NCBI GenBank assembly: GCA_036898135.1
Contig: CM072519.1
Span: 67,484,340-67,548,339 of the forward strand
DNA from: Oncomelania hupensis
Lineage: Eukaryota > Mollusca > Gastropoda > Littorinimorpha > Pomatiopsidae
Direction: 5' to 3'
Length of the DNA: 64,000 nt
The notes beneath the pieces are model-generated. The model searched no databases. It had not been told where the DNA came from and was given only the letters and a program-made list of their open reading frames with translations. Below are positions 51,401-61,361 of the stretch, one piece after another. The translations under genes and the position numbers were made by a program. Every line of letters starts with the position of its first letter. Position 1 is the first letter of the stretch.

Positions 51401-51985
51401 CTATACATTGAAACAACCATCAGACTAATAGCAATAGTAAGATGGCCTAATCTAAAATTAAATGAAGAAGTACTTGCACATAAACAGGATGTAAATACAA
51501 ACTTTTATATCAAGAGCTAGAAAAACATTGAACTTATTAAACATTATAAGTGCACAGTCATTGGGACCAAGGATACAGCATCTCTCTAACATCTAATATT
51601 TACAACCTATTAAAAATGATACACAGGATTTAATGGGAAATATGCAATATTGATATTAAGACAATTCCAGTAATGCCTTTAATACCATAAATGCCACCGT
51701 GGGAACATACATTAGCAAATTATGATATTGACTACAGTAAAACAAAAAAGGATGAAAACACAACTTTATTAATTACTCAAATAAAAGAATACTTGGACAG
51801 TCGTTACTCCAATTATGCAAAAATATTTACAGATGAGTCTGTGATAAAGACATCGGGTGCTGGATCAGGTTTTGCTATACCCAATTTATATATTTAAAAG
51901 TAGTATTATTTAGGGACTTTGTATTCTATTTTTACAGCTGAGTTTATATGGAATTATGATGGCACTGAAACTATATAATTAATGT
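51401..51985 (+). pseudogene. Decayed I-type LINE, RNase H region
   Basis: The frame 51691-51897 reads MPPWEHTLANYDIDYSKTKK, then YAKIFTDESVIKTSGAGSGF and AIPNLYI. This aligns with PPWELKKANFDYDYSS .. KIFTDGSVLES .. FVIPDLKI of the LINE at 48.2-48.4 kb. Gly has become Glu beside the first catalytic Asp, and a stop follows at 51897, after which TAEF-like codons continue out of frame. It is an older, diverged relative. Confidence 0.6.
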
Positions 51986-52019
51986 ACCATTAGAGTGTTT
52001 TGGTTTTCTTATTTCATTT

Positions 52020-52385
52020 TTACTTTCTTCCTCTTATTCTTTTTTTTTCTTCTTTTCCTTCTTCTTCTTCGTCTGCTTCTTCTGCTGCTGCTACTTCCTT
52101 CTCTTGGTCTTCTTCCTCCTCGCTTCTTCTTCTTCTCTCTTCTGCTTCTTCTTCTCTTTCCTCTCTATTCTTCTTCTTCTTCTTCTTCTTCTTCTTCTTC
52201 TTCTTCTTCTTCTTCTTCTTCTGCTTTTTGGCATATTCTTGAGGCCCCCGCAGATAGAGACTTACTCATCTTTCCTCTCCTTCCTTTCTATTCTTCTTCT
52301 TCTACTACTTCTTCTTCTTCTGCTGCTGCTTTTTCGATTATTCTAAAGGCCCCCGCAGCTAGAGACATCTGCAGACAAAAGAGTT
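52020..52385. repeat. (CTT)n compound microsatellite with GGCCCCCGCAG units
   Basis: TTC repeats are interrupted by GAGGCCCCCGCAGATAGAGAC and AAGGCCCCCGCAGCTAGAGAC. The complement (GAAGAAG tract beside CTGAGGGGCC) faintly recalls the 22.8 kb LTR, but I do not claim homology. Confidence 0.7.
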
Positions 52386-52436
52386 AACCACAACTAAGTT
52401 TCTTGATAAATACACTTTTTTGGGACCACTGCACTA

Positions 52437-52440
<4 letters not shown>

Positions 52441-52496
<56 letters not shown>
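52441..52496. repeat. (CT)n microsatellite
   Basis: Pure CT run of about 55 bp. Confidence 0.95.
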
Positions 52497-52498
<2 letters not shown>

Positions 52499-52554
52499 GT
52501 GACGGGACCAGTGAAGCAATACAAATCAAATTTCATCCATATCGAATATATAAT

Positions 52555-53735
52555 TGGGAGGATTTCTTCCTCTTCTCTGTTCTGGGGACATACTAGAACT
52601 GATGGGTCTCCATTTAGTGTGTGGTTGTAAAGGTCGGAGCAGTACTCTGTCCATCTATCCAATACTTTTTGTTCTTCTGTAAGGCACAAGCCAGACTTGC
52701 TTTGGATCGTGGAGACCTTGGGCGGTTTAACACTTGTCAGCCGCTTCACAACCTGGTAGGCCTTCTTGCTGTTGTTCTTGTTCAGATTATTTTCTTGTTG
52801 AGACCGTTTTCTATTTCCTGGCATTGATCTTCTATCCATTTCTCCTTTGCTCTGCGCCTGCCTTTTCGGATGTCACTGTTGATTTTTCGATAGGCATCAG
52901 CTCCGAGTTAGGTGTTCTTTTTATTTTTAATCTTTCTTCGTTTATCACACAGGTCCAAAGGTTAAGGTGTGATCCACGGTTTCTTCTTTGGGCGGTGCTT
53001 TCAAAGGATCTCAGTGGCGCCATATGTCACAGCTGAATTTAAAGCGGTGGTCATGGTGTTCACATCTACTTCAGCAGCTCCCAAAATGAGCAGTGATGCA
53101 AATTTCCCTCCAATTGTGGCTTGAAGTATTTGTGCCACCATTGGGTCTTGCAGTTTGACAAGGTCGAACTTCAGTCTGGTGCACTTTGCTGTGTTTATTA
53201 ACTTCAAGTGGAACCGAATGACATCATCACGAGATCATGGCCACTTCCGATGTCTGCTCCAGGCAAAGTGCGTGTCCTGCCAATGTTGATCCTTGACCTG
53301 AAGCGTTTCTTTCCACGATGTAGTCAATGTGGTTGTGATGCTCCCAGCAGGGACTGTGCTATGTCCATCATCTGGATTGTTTGTGAAGATCAAGCGTGTT
53401 TGCCAGTACCTGATTGTTATATCTGGCAAACTTCAAGAGTCCCAGACCTCTGTCATTTGTCTCGTTGTTGCAGTGGGGTCCACATGTGTCTCCCCAGTTG
53501 TGGTGCGCATCTTGGCCAACCTTGGTATTCCAGTCGCCTTGCACTATGACTATGTCCTTCGGCACTTGGTCAAGGACATCTTGTAGATGTTCATAGAGAT
53601 CCTCGTCTTCGCTGTCGTCATAGTCTGATGTTGGGGCATAGGCGTGTATGATGGTAATTTTGAAAGGGGCTGCTCTTAGACGGATGGTAATGAGTCTACT
53701 GGAGACTGGGCGGCACCTTGGTGACACAGGCCGCG
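52555..53735 (-). pseudogene. RTE-type LINE, endonuclease and linker region
   Basis: Minus-strand order: endonuclease (ITIIHAYAPTSDYDDSEDED, IVIVQGDWNTKVGQDAHHNW, NDRGLGLLKFARYNN in the frame 53727-53368), then the region matching 8,100-8,500 (NTAKCTRLKFDLVKLQDP), then the linker to PSVLVCPQNREEEEIL. It covers the part missing from other copies and supports the AP-endonuclease assignment. It has several frame breaks. No RT part remains on the left side, so it is truncated at both ends or rearranged. Confidence 0.8.
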
Positions 53736-53879
53736 AGGTGACGACCGATCCGGTATGGCGTGAGTGGTTTTTTTCAATATACGGTGTGTCTGCTAGACTG
53801 TATTAGTGTACATGTGATATGGTTTTGTTGTCTAAAGTTATGATAGGATGACGATGAGTGTGTGGTGGGCATAAAGGCA

Positions 53880-53905
53880 GTGGGCGTGTGGGTGTATATG
53901 TAGGT

Positions 53906-53948
<43 letters not shown>

Positions 53949-54025
53949 GGTGTGTATATGTAGGTGTGTATATGTGGGTGTGTATGTGTGTGTGTGTGTA
54001 TATGTGGGTGTGTATGCGGGTGCGT
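53880..54025. repeat. (GT)n microsatellite with TGGGTGTGTATATG units
   Basis: About 145 bp of GT and GTGTATATGTAGGT-type repeats. Confidence 0.9.
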
Positions 54026-54119
54026 GCGTGAGTGTCTACGTGCTTTCATTCCATGTGTAAATTCCCATCTCACAAATCATTCTCACAACAGGTTTAGTTT
54101 GTTGATAATTAATTATTTA

Positions 54120-54220
54120 TGATCTTGCCCTATGTAGCGTGTTTTATACAGTGAGTATCCTTGTGGCAAACCAAAATTTCAATTTTGATGGAATAAATAA
54201 TATATTGACTTGACTTGAAA
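54120..54220 (+). repeat. LINE/SINE 3' terminus with (TTGACT)n tail
   Basis: GAATAAATAATATATTGACTTGACTTG ends a short segment beginning TGTAGCGTGTTTTATACAG. Tail style as in CR1-group retroposons. No coding part. Confidence 0.4.
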
Positions 54221-54403
54221 TAATAAACAATATATACCTGCAGACACAGCTGCGAGAAGTCTAGGACAAACAATCTCTAGTACAATCAAGAACAGAATGA
54301 GTAGATTTTGTTTAATGTACATTAGTGAACTTGTTATGTGACCAGCTCAATCAAAAATCTAATAAAAACAACATCTTCTCACAAGAAACAGACTAACAAT
54401 ACC

Positions 54404-54717
54404 ATAAACTCCATCTTTCCCTGTCCTCAGCAACCCTGATTGTTTCGCTCAGTGTCAAACCAGTCCATTCTCGAATGTTGTCCTCCCACCTCTTTTTCGG
54501 TCTCCCTCTTCTTCTACCTCCAGGCACAGTGCAAGGAGGTAGAAGAAGAGGGAGACCGAAAAAGAGGTGGGAGGACAACATTCGAGAATGGACTGGTTTG
54601 ACACTGAGCGAAGCCATCAGGGCTGCTGAGGACAGAGAAAGATGGAGTATGCTGGTTAAACGATCATCTGTGGTGCCCCTACGACCTTCGGGTTACGGGA
54701 CAGGATAGGATAGGATA
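54404..54717. repeat. Foldback pair of RTE 3' ends (113 bp arms)
   Basis: The left arm (54408-54520, minus orientation) and right arm (54535-54650, plus orientation) are complementary over about 113 bp with four mismatches, separated by roughly 14-18 bp. The right arm continues into the tail GGATAGGATAGGATAGG. The left arm carries GAAACAATCAGGGTTGC as in the 40.9 kb copy and the right arm GAAGCCATCAGGGCTGC, so the arms come from different variants. Confidence 0.85.
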
Positions 54718-54719
54718 GG

Positions 54720-55854
54720 ATAGGCTAGTTTTCAACACAGTCTCTTCAAGTCTAGTTGAGCCCATATTTTGTTTTCTTAACGATCAGCGAGTCTTCATAC
54801 TCTAGCATTATATGACTGCGTTAGTTCCGATGATCGAGTCCCTTAGGCGTCTGCACCTAAAGTTTGGTCCTTACAGTGAGTCCTGTTCCAAGTTCTAGGA
54901 TTTTGTAAGTATAGATCATACGAAATTGATTTTCTACCAAGCACTTTTTTTTCTCTGACAGTTGAGAATCTAGCAGCGAAGAAAACTGAACGAGTTGGCT
55001 TAGTTGGCGCCTTGAAATGTAGTTTAATGATGTCGTATGGCTGGGATTAATTCGCCTGCAATCCTTTAACCTGTCCACACATATTAGTCCACTGAAGTAG
55101 TTTTCTCAGAAAACCAGTTTTTTTATCTCATTTGTTCGAGTCATCACAACCTTTTCAAGGTACGTTTTACTCTAGCTGGTGTCTTTTCTGGTATTCGGTT
55201 GGTAATTCTCAACTCTAAAACTGTTCTTGTCCACATTTGACGGGTTCCAGTGGATGTGGCGTGACAGTGTAAAAAAGATGCACGACCACCAATCGCCTAC
55301 CATAGCAGTGAAATCATGTTTGGTGTATTCGTTTTCTTTGTTTCATAATATAAAAGTGAATGCTTCGGTTAGTCTTTTGAAAACAGACACTGTGGGTCAT
55401 GAGTCATATATTTCCGTCCTTCAAAGTGTATTAGAGTAAAAAGATGGTAACATCCTTGTATATTCTCACAAAATACACACTCTTGTACTTTATTTCGATG
55501 CATTTTGAAAATCCGCTTTATTTACTTTCAGAAAATGTAAACTTTCCTTTACTTGTGCATAGTTCCTGGGTGCAAAGAACAAAAATGAAATGTTTAGTCT
55601 CACTTTCTGCCAGATCCTAAAATAATGCTTGATGTCTTTTGTTGTTATAATTGGCCAATGTTATACACTTGAAAAGGGTTTTAATAAACCGAATATTTGT
55701 GTTCTTATCTTGAGAGTTGTGAGTTGTTTTTTATTCATTTTTTAGTAAAGAGAAGAGTAGGTAGATCTGAGCATGTCAAATAATGATTCAAAGGAATAAC
55801 CTGAGGGCCCGGAAACTCAAAGAGTTGGGCGAGAAAAATGAAAGCAAATAAATA

Positions 55855-55855
<1 letters not shown>
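54720..55855. other. No supported gene or repeat
   Basis: Unique-looking sequence. The short frame 55227-55439 has no domain that I recognise. Confidence 0.4.
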
Positions 55856-55857
<2 letters not shown>

Positions 55858-55905
<48 letters not shown>

Positions 55906-55961
55906 GAGCAATCAAATAAACTGAGAGTCAGAGATACACGGACGGATTCAGAATTCGAAAT

Positions 55962-56036
<75 letters not shown>
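55858..56036. repeat. Two (GA)n microsatellites
   Basis: GA runs at 55858-55895 (followed by poly-G) and 55963-56036, separated by about 65 bp. Confidence 0.95.
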
Positions 56037-56040
<4 letters not shown>

Positions 56041-56349
56041 AATCAAACAAAAATCCCAATGGAAAATTGTCACGGGTATTTAGGCGTGGAATCAGCGCTG
56101 CTTTGACATCAAAGGAAGAAAATAACGCTTCTTCAATCACGCTGATGCACAGCTTTATTTGGGCCAAGTCGAAACTTTTAGGGAAAGCAGAGAAGCCGAC
56201 GAAAAAGGGAGATCGCGTCCCGAGGGATTAAACAACAATAGATCAAAGCTTGGAACCGCGATCTTTCAGAACTTGACAGACACAGAAAAGGAGAGATATT
56301 GGAGAGATTGCCAGTGAAGAAGACGATGATGGCGAGGACAAGGAAAGAG

Positions 56350-56600
56350 AAGAAGAAGAAGAAGAAGAAGAAGAAGAAGGACATAAAAAAACCAAGCAGA
56401 AGCAAAAGAACTAGCACGAATACAAGAAGAATAAGAACAAGAAGGTAGTGATAATTCAATTAAATTCAATTCAATTCAATTCAAGATTTATTCTCCAAGT
56501 GAAATACATACAGTTATAGTATACATGGCACAAAGAATGCTTTAGATCAGCGGCTCGCATGCACAAGATACATTAAAAAAAAAAAAAAAAAAAAAAAAAG
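56350..56600. repeat. GAA tract, (AATTC)n tail and poly-A
   Basis: GAAGAAG (56,348-56,380), then AATTCAATTCAATTCAATTC (56,455-56,483) followed by AAGATTTATTCTCCAAGTG, which looks like the minus-strand tail and 3' end of a retroposon, then a poly-A run at 56,574-56,599. Confidence 0.5.
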
Positions 56601-56716
56601 CTTAGATCTAATGCGACCAGTATAGACTAGACAGCAGACCCGCGCCTGACTAGAACACTCATGTAGTACATAGAAATACAGACATCAACAGACACAACCG
56701 AATTACAGATAATAAT

Positions 56717-57820
56717 AATAATAATAATAATAACGTAAATTTATATAGCGCAGTTTCCTGAACAATGCCCAGGCTCACTGTGCTTCACAATTAAAACTTA
56801 ATTTAAGAAATATATAACACATTATACGTAAAACTTATCACTTAAAAATGAAGTCATAACAATAATACAAGTGACAGAGCCATGCATAGCACAATAAAAG
56901 CAATCAAAACATATCTGCGGCATACACTAAAATCATTGACTTAATTTAAGAAATATGTTTCACATTATACGTAAAAACTTCACACTTAAAAATGAAGTCA
57001 TAACAATAATACAGGAGCAGTGACAAAGCCATGCATAGCACAATAAAAACAATCAGGACACATCTGCGGCATACACTAAAATCGTTGACAATGACAATAC
57101 ATGTATACAAAACAATAATAAGTTAAAAATCAGGCATGGATAGCACATATCGAACATCAGTCAAAACAGTCATTATCCCAAAGAGCCGCACAGGGTCAGA
57201 AAATAAAATGTAATCAGTCAGAGTAGTATTGTCGGAACAGGTGTGTTTTAAGTGCTCGCTTGAAGGCTTGTGTGGTTGGAATAAGTCGAATATGTGCTGG
57301 TAAAGTGTTCCATTGTTTCGGGGCAGAATAAGCAAATGCTCTCGCTCCGTAGGATTTCGTGCGGATTCTAGGGATGCACAGGGTGCGCGAGTCAGCAGAG
57401 GAGCGCAACTGGCGGGAAGGAGTATAGACCGAGAGTAGTTGAGATAAATTTGAGGGACAGGAATCACAAAAGAAATTGTGACAAAGAACAGATAATTTAT
57501 AGTCAATTCTGGCTTGTACTGGGAGCCAGTGTAGTTTATGGAGTAATGGAGTGATATGATCTCGCTTTTTGGCCTTAAGGACTAGTCTTGCAGCAGAGTT
57601 TTGAACTTTCTGTAATTTACTTACAATCTGATTTGGGCTTCCTGACAGAAGAGAATTACAGTAGTCTAGTCTGGAAAGCACAAGAGCGCAGACTAAGGTT
57701 TTGGTGGCTTCAACCGTCAAATAACAACGGATGGAACTGATCTGACGTATAGCGGCGTAGGCTGACCGACAGACTTGATAACTAAACAGGTGCATGATTT
57801 TAACGTACATCATCAGATAT
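56717..57820 (-). mobile_element. L2/CR1-type LINE, 5'-truncated
   Basis: Minus-strand element. The left end has its 3' terminus, complement AAACTGCGCTATATAAATTTA followed by (ATT)n. The 3' UTR holds a ~125 bp duplication (AATACAAGTGACAGAGCCATGC and AATACAGGAGCAGTGACAAAG copies). TACAGATAATAAT occurs at both ends and may be a target duplication, but the simple repeats make that uncertain. Confidence 0.65.
57214..57813 (-). pseudogene. L2/CR1-type LINE ORF2, C-terminal 190 residues
   Basis: The minus-strand frame reads LSRLDYCNSLLSGSPNQIVS, KLQKVQNSAARLVLKAKKRD, HWLPVQARIDYKLSVLCHNF, SRQLRSSADSRTLCIPRIRT, KSYGARAFAYSAPKQWNTLP, ending HLFRQYYSD. These are the characteristic C-terminal motifs of CR1/L2 group reverse transcriptases, downstream of the catalytic palm, which is lost. 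The frame itself is intact over 190 residues, so it is not very old. Its product would have no activity alone. Confidence 0.75.
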
Positions 57821-57824
57821 ACAG

Positions 57825-57827
<3 letters not shown>

Positions 57828-57904
<77 letters not shown>

Positions 57905-58277
57905 ACAGGATGCTATGTACGCGCCTTTCCCCAAGGCTCAAAGCGCGGCGATCTATACCAACATACACGCTCACCTGTCTCATTTACCCTCACACACACC
58001 AAATACACATACATCACTCAAACAGGTGGTGTAAAGGCAGGAAGATTGCTATTAGAAGACGGAAGAAAATCGAATTTTTATTTGTGAAATTTGTATATTG
58101 ACTGCATCCTGTACCATTATTGAAGGGAGGGAGGAAACCGGAGTGCCCGGAAAAAACCCTCGGTGACCTCAATAGTCTCGTACCTAAGTCACATACGTTC
58201 GCCCCTTGCGGGAATCGAACCCGCGACCTTCGGCATAGGAAACCGGCGACTTATCCACTGCGCCACGAGGCCACTCC
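57828..58277 (-). mobile_element. tRNA-derived SINE (~450 bp)
   Basis: Minus-strand head GCCTCGTGGCGCAGTGGATAAG, then GGTCGCGGGTTCGATTCCCGC (box B). The body has TTTTTTCCGGGCACTCCGG and CTTCCTGCCTTTACACCACC. The end is CGCGCTTTGAGCCTTGGGG, AAAGGCGCG, then an (ATT)n tail. Body and tail recur at 59,835-60,020, and part of the body at 31,436-31,560. Confidence 0.7.
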
Positions 58278-58429
58278 ACGATGACCAAAATAGATTCGCA
58301 CGCAGAAGCACCCTCCCGCAATTCATGACTAAGATGACTATACAAGTGCACACAATAAGGAGCAGCCTAAATAATTCTTATATTTGATTTAATTTGATTT
58401 GATTTTATATTGATTTGATAGCAAAATTA

Positions 58430-58690
58430 ATTTATTTAATCGTTTATAGTTAGCGCTTTTCCAGCTCAAGAGCTGCTCAAAGCGCTTGCCGATACAGGAT
58501 CTGACTCAAGACGCTCAATTGCTGCCATAGGCGTGTTGTCTTACACCCAGACGACTGAGACAATCCTGGTTGACCGGCATTGGAGGGGAGGAGGCGGTAG
58601 GAAGGGACCCAGTGTGTGCTGGATGTGTGTATTATGTAGCTGGCACCCAGCCTTCTAGGACATGAGCGTCAGGATCTTTCAAGTCCGTGC
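58430..58690 (-). repeat. SINE 3' part (13.5 kb family)
   Basis: TTATTTAATCGTTTATAG, GCGCTTTTCCAGCTCAAGAG, CTGCTCAAAGCGCTTGCC, then ACATGAGCGTCAGGATCTTT. The head is lost at a junction with purine-rich DNA. Confidence 0.7.
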
Positions 58691-59290
58691 GATGGAAAGC
58701 AAAAAAAGAAGAAGAAGGCAATACAGAGGAGGATGGTGAGAATAGTGAAGAAAAAGGAGAAGAAAGTAGACGGGGAAAGTGGGGTAGGGAGAGAAGAGAA
58801 TAGGGAGCAAGATTGCCAGCGAAGAAGAAGAAAGAAGAAAAAGAAGTTGGAGAGGAAGGTTGTGGGAACGAATGTTATGAGAGGCTGGGACAGAGGAGAG
58901 GGTAATACATGGTTGAAGAAGGTTGAGGGGCTTGGAGGGGTAAGGGGCTTAAAACGAAAGTTGGAAGAACAAAAAGGAGGAGGGTGTACAAGGAGGGTGA
59001 GGGTGGGGGCCAGAGAAAAGACAGAAAGGGTGCGTGTAGGGCACACCTGACAAAAAAGCAACAAAAAAACAGTGCGATCTATCTTGCAAACTTGACAGAG
59101 ACAAAAGGGAGGTTTAATAGATTGTCAAACAAAAAGTTTTAAAAAGTGGACGAAAGACGGAAAAGGACAAGAAGATGAAAATGGTGGGAATAGGAAGAAA
59201 GCACTAAAGAAGAAGAACGGGGGAGAGAGGAGGAGGAGAAGAAAAAAAAAAGAGGAAGAAGAAGAAGTAGTAGTAGTGATGGTAGCAACA
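58691..59290. other. Purine-rich region
   Basis: Long AG-rich stretch (GAAGAAGAAGG.. GGTAGGGAGAGAAG). Open frames on both strands are low-complexity. Confidence 0.6.
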
Positions 59291-59437
59291 GTAGTGTCTG
59301 CAGGTGCATGCTCCTCTGTTTTTGGTCCAAGAACCTGGAACAAATAGCCCCTCTCTCTTCACTGCAAGCCTACAGTCTCTGCCTTCAAATCTCTCTCAAA
59401 CCTCCTCTCTTTCCGCCTCAATAATCAATCCAATTTG

Positions 59438-59612
59438 ACCACCCACTCCGACTGATTGTTTATTTTGATTTGCTTCTTCCCTTCCTTGGTATTTGATGTT
59501 CTTTCATGTCAAAGATAAGTGTTTTTGTGTGTGTGCACGTTGCGATAGCTTTGATATGCGCCTGAAGTAGACTATTTTTGTCTACATTTGGCGGGATATA
59601 AATGTTCGTATC
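59438..59612 (+). repeat. Hairpin-tailed repeat, intact copy
   Basis: Same family as 5133-5259 plus 8586-8690. It contains GTAGACTATTTTTGTCTAC (59567-59585), then ATTTGGCGGGATATAAATG and TTCGTATCA. It shows the order without the hAT-like insertion. Confidence 0.65.
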
Positions 59613-59626
59613 ATTAGTTGTAGCCT

Positions 59627-59824
59627 GTGGGGCCGGGTAGCTCAGTTGGTAAGAGCGTCTTGCTAGTAACCGAAAGGTCGCTGGTTAGAATCCCGGATTG
59701 GTCAACGTGTGATCATATTATTTTCCCCTTTACCAACAACTGGCCCGCTGGTGTCAGTATAAATCGGTCCAGTAGTCACCTATATGCGAAAGTGTCGTGT
59801 GACTATAATCTACAAACAACAACA
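59627..59824 (+). mobile_element. tRNA-derived SINE (~200 bp), copy B
   Basis: GGCCGGGTAGCTCAGTTGG, CTTGCTAGTAACCGAAAGG, GGTTAGAATCC (box B with one change), body ATTATTTTCCCCTTTACC, end GTGTGACTATAATCTAC and (CAA)n. TTGTAGCCT is duplicated at 59618-59626 and 59825-59833. Same family as 39811-40011. Confidence 0.85.
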
Positions 59825-59834
59825 TTGTAGCCTA

Positions 59835-60020
59835 GTTGTAGTCGAATATAATCCTGGATGCTATATCCGCGCATCAACCAGGCTGAGATCTGCACCAATA
59901 TACACGCACACATGTTGCACCCGCTCTCACACAAACACAAAACAAACACACATCTATCACTCAAACATGCGGTGTAAAGGTAGGAAGATCCCTATTAGAA
60001 GACGTAAAGGAAATCGAATT
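59835..60020 (-). repeat. SINE body/tail (57.8 kb family)
   Basis: CCTGGATGCTATATCCGCGC, ACACATCTATCACTCAAACA, GCGGTGTAAAGGTAGGAAG match 57,905-58,060. The head is replaced by the RTE copy at 60041. Confidence 0.6.
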
Positions 60021-60040
60021 ATTTTTTTTTAAATTTATTG

Positions 60041-60236
60041 ACCATCACACAAGCCATTGGACAAAACGATGACATGCTCACAGTGGTGAAGAAACGAAAA
60101 CACCGATGGTATGGCCACATCAACAGAGCATCAGGTCTTGCAAAGACTCTCCTGCAAGGCTCGGTGCAAGGAGGCAGAAAAAATAGGCAGACCGAAAAAG
60201 AGGTGGGAGGACAACATTCGAGAATGGACTGGCTTG
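60041..60236 (+). pseudogene. RTE-type LINE fragment
   Basis: CATCACACAAGCCATTGGAC, AAGAAACGAAAACACCGATGG and TTCGAGAATGGACTGG belong to the RTE C-terminal region. The copy lacks the final ~100 bp and the tail, and ends near the gypsy LTR. Confidence 0.8.
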
Positions 60237-60253
60237 CTGTCACAATAGGCTAG

Positions 60254-60860
60254 TGTTACGTTGAAACGCTAAGGATAGTATGTCTGAAACGCGAACGAAA
60301 GATCTAATCGTTTCGTTTTGCAAAGTATTCAATAATGGAGTTTATTTACCTTTGATTTGAGTTTGCATTGTTGTTAGGAGGGGCTTTGTATAACGTTGAT
60401 GGTTTGCGTTGGTCGATATTATTGCAGAATTCTCTGGATCTGCATGTTTACTCTCGATAGAAATTTTCCGACAGATGTCGAAGTAAGAGAACGTTCCGGG
60501 TATGTTTAGAAATGTATGACGTAAGTCAGTGATGACGATCTTTAATTCTGATTGGTTGGTTGTAATGCGTCATTTCTAGAACGACCTGTCGTCATCTCGA
60601 ATGAGAGAAAAAATTATAAAATGGATGCCCTGTGTGTTGTTAGGATAGTTGTGAAAGTTGTTGAGTAGAGTTGAGGATTGTATGCAGTTGTTGATGCGTG
60701 CTGAATAAAAGTGGAAAACTTCATACTTCGACTTTGTGACTTGTATGCTGATTGAGCGGGTTGCGTGAATAAACGAATCTGAGCTACACTCATCAGTACT
60801 TCAGCATTGGGGCTGAATCCACTACTGATAGAAAACACCAACATCGATTCCAGTGTAACA
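60254..60860 (+). repeat. 5' LTR (607 bp)
   Basis: It runs TGTTACGTTGAAACGC to CCAGTGTAACA. Candidate TATA box TATAAA at 60615-60620; polyadenylation signal AATAAA at 60704-60709. The presumed primer site downstream is TGGGGGTCAAGCC (60864-60876), offset by three bases from the LTR end. The primer tRNA is not identified. Confidence 0.8.
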
Positions 60861-61361
60861 TTTTGGGGGTCAAGCCACGATTCACGCCATAGCCAAGGGT
60901 TCAACTGCTACAACAAGCGAGTCAACGTTACGAGAGGCAGTCATCGAGGGTAGCCGCCAACGAGTTGCGTCGAGAGGGGCCAACATACTGGGACTACATC
61001 CGATAGATTCGGGTTGACTGCAAGGGCGTGTAGTCGCCGAGGAGTTGCTTCGTGAGCGAACAACAGATCGGGACTACGTGGCTGCCTTAAGACTACGTCG
61101 AGGGACAGTCTCGGAGCTACATCGCCAGTTTTACAGGGAGCGACGAGCGGACGTCGCGTCTACTTCAGCACAGGAGCGTGTACATCAACACTAGCGTGGT
61201 GCAGCGTCGCATACGACGAGGACAGCGGGGCCTGCGTCAGCGAAAGCGACTAGTGGCAAGCATCAGCGCTACTGCAGAAAGCGTGCTGTTCTAGAACAGT
61301 CTAGAAAGGTACAGCACAGTCAAGAACTTTCCAGAAAAGAACTTTCCAGAAAAGCATCAAG

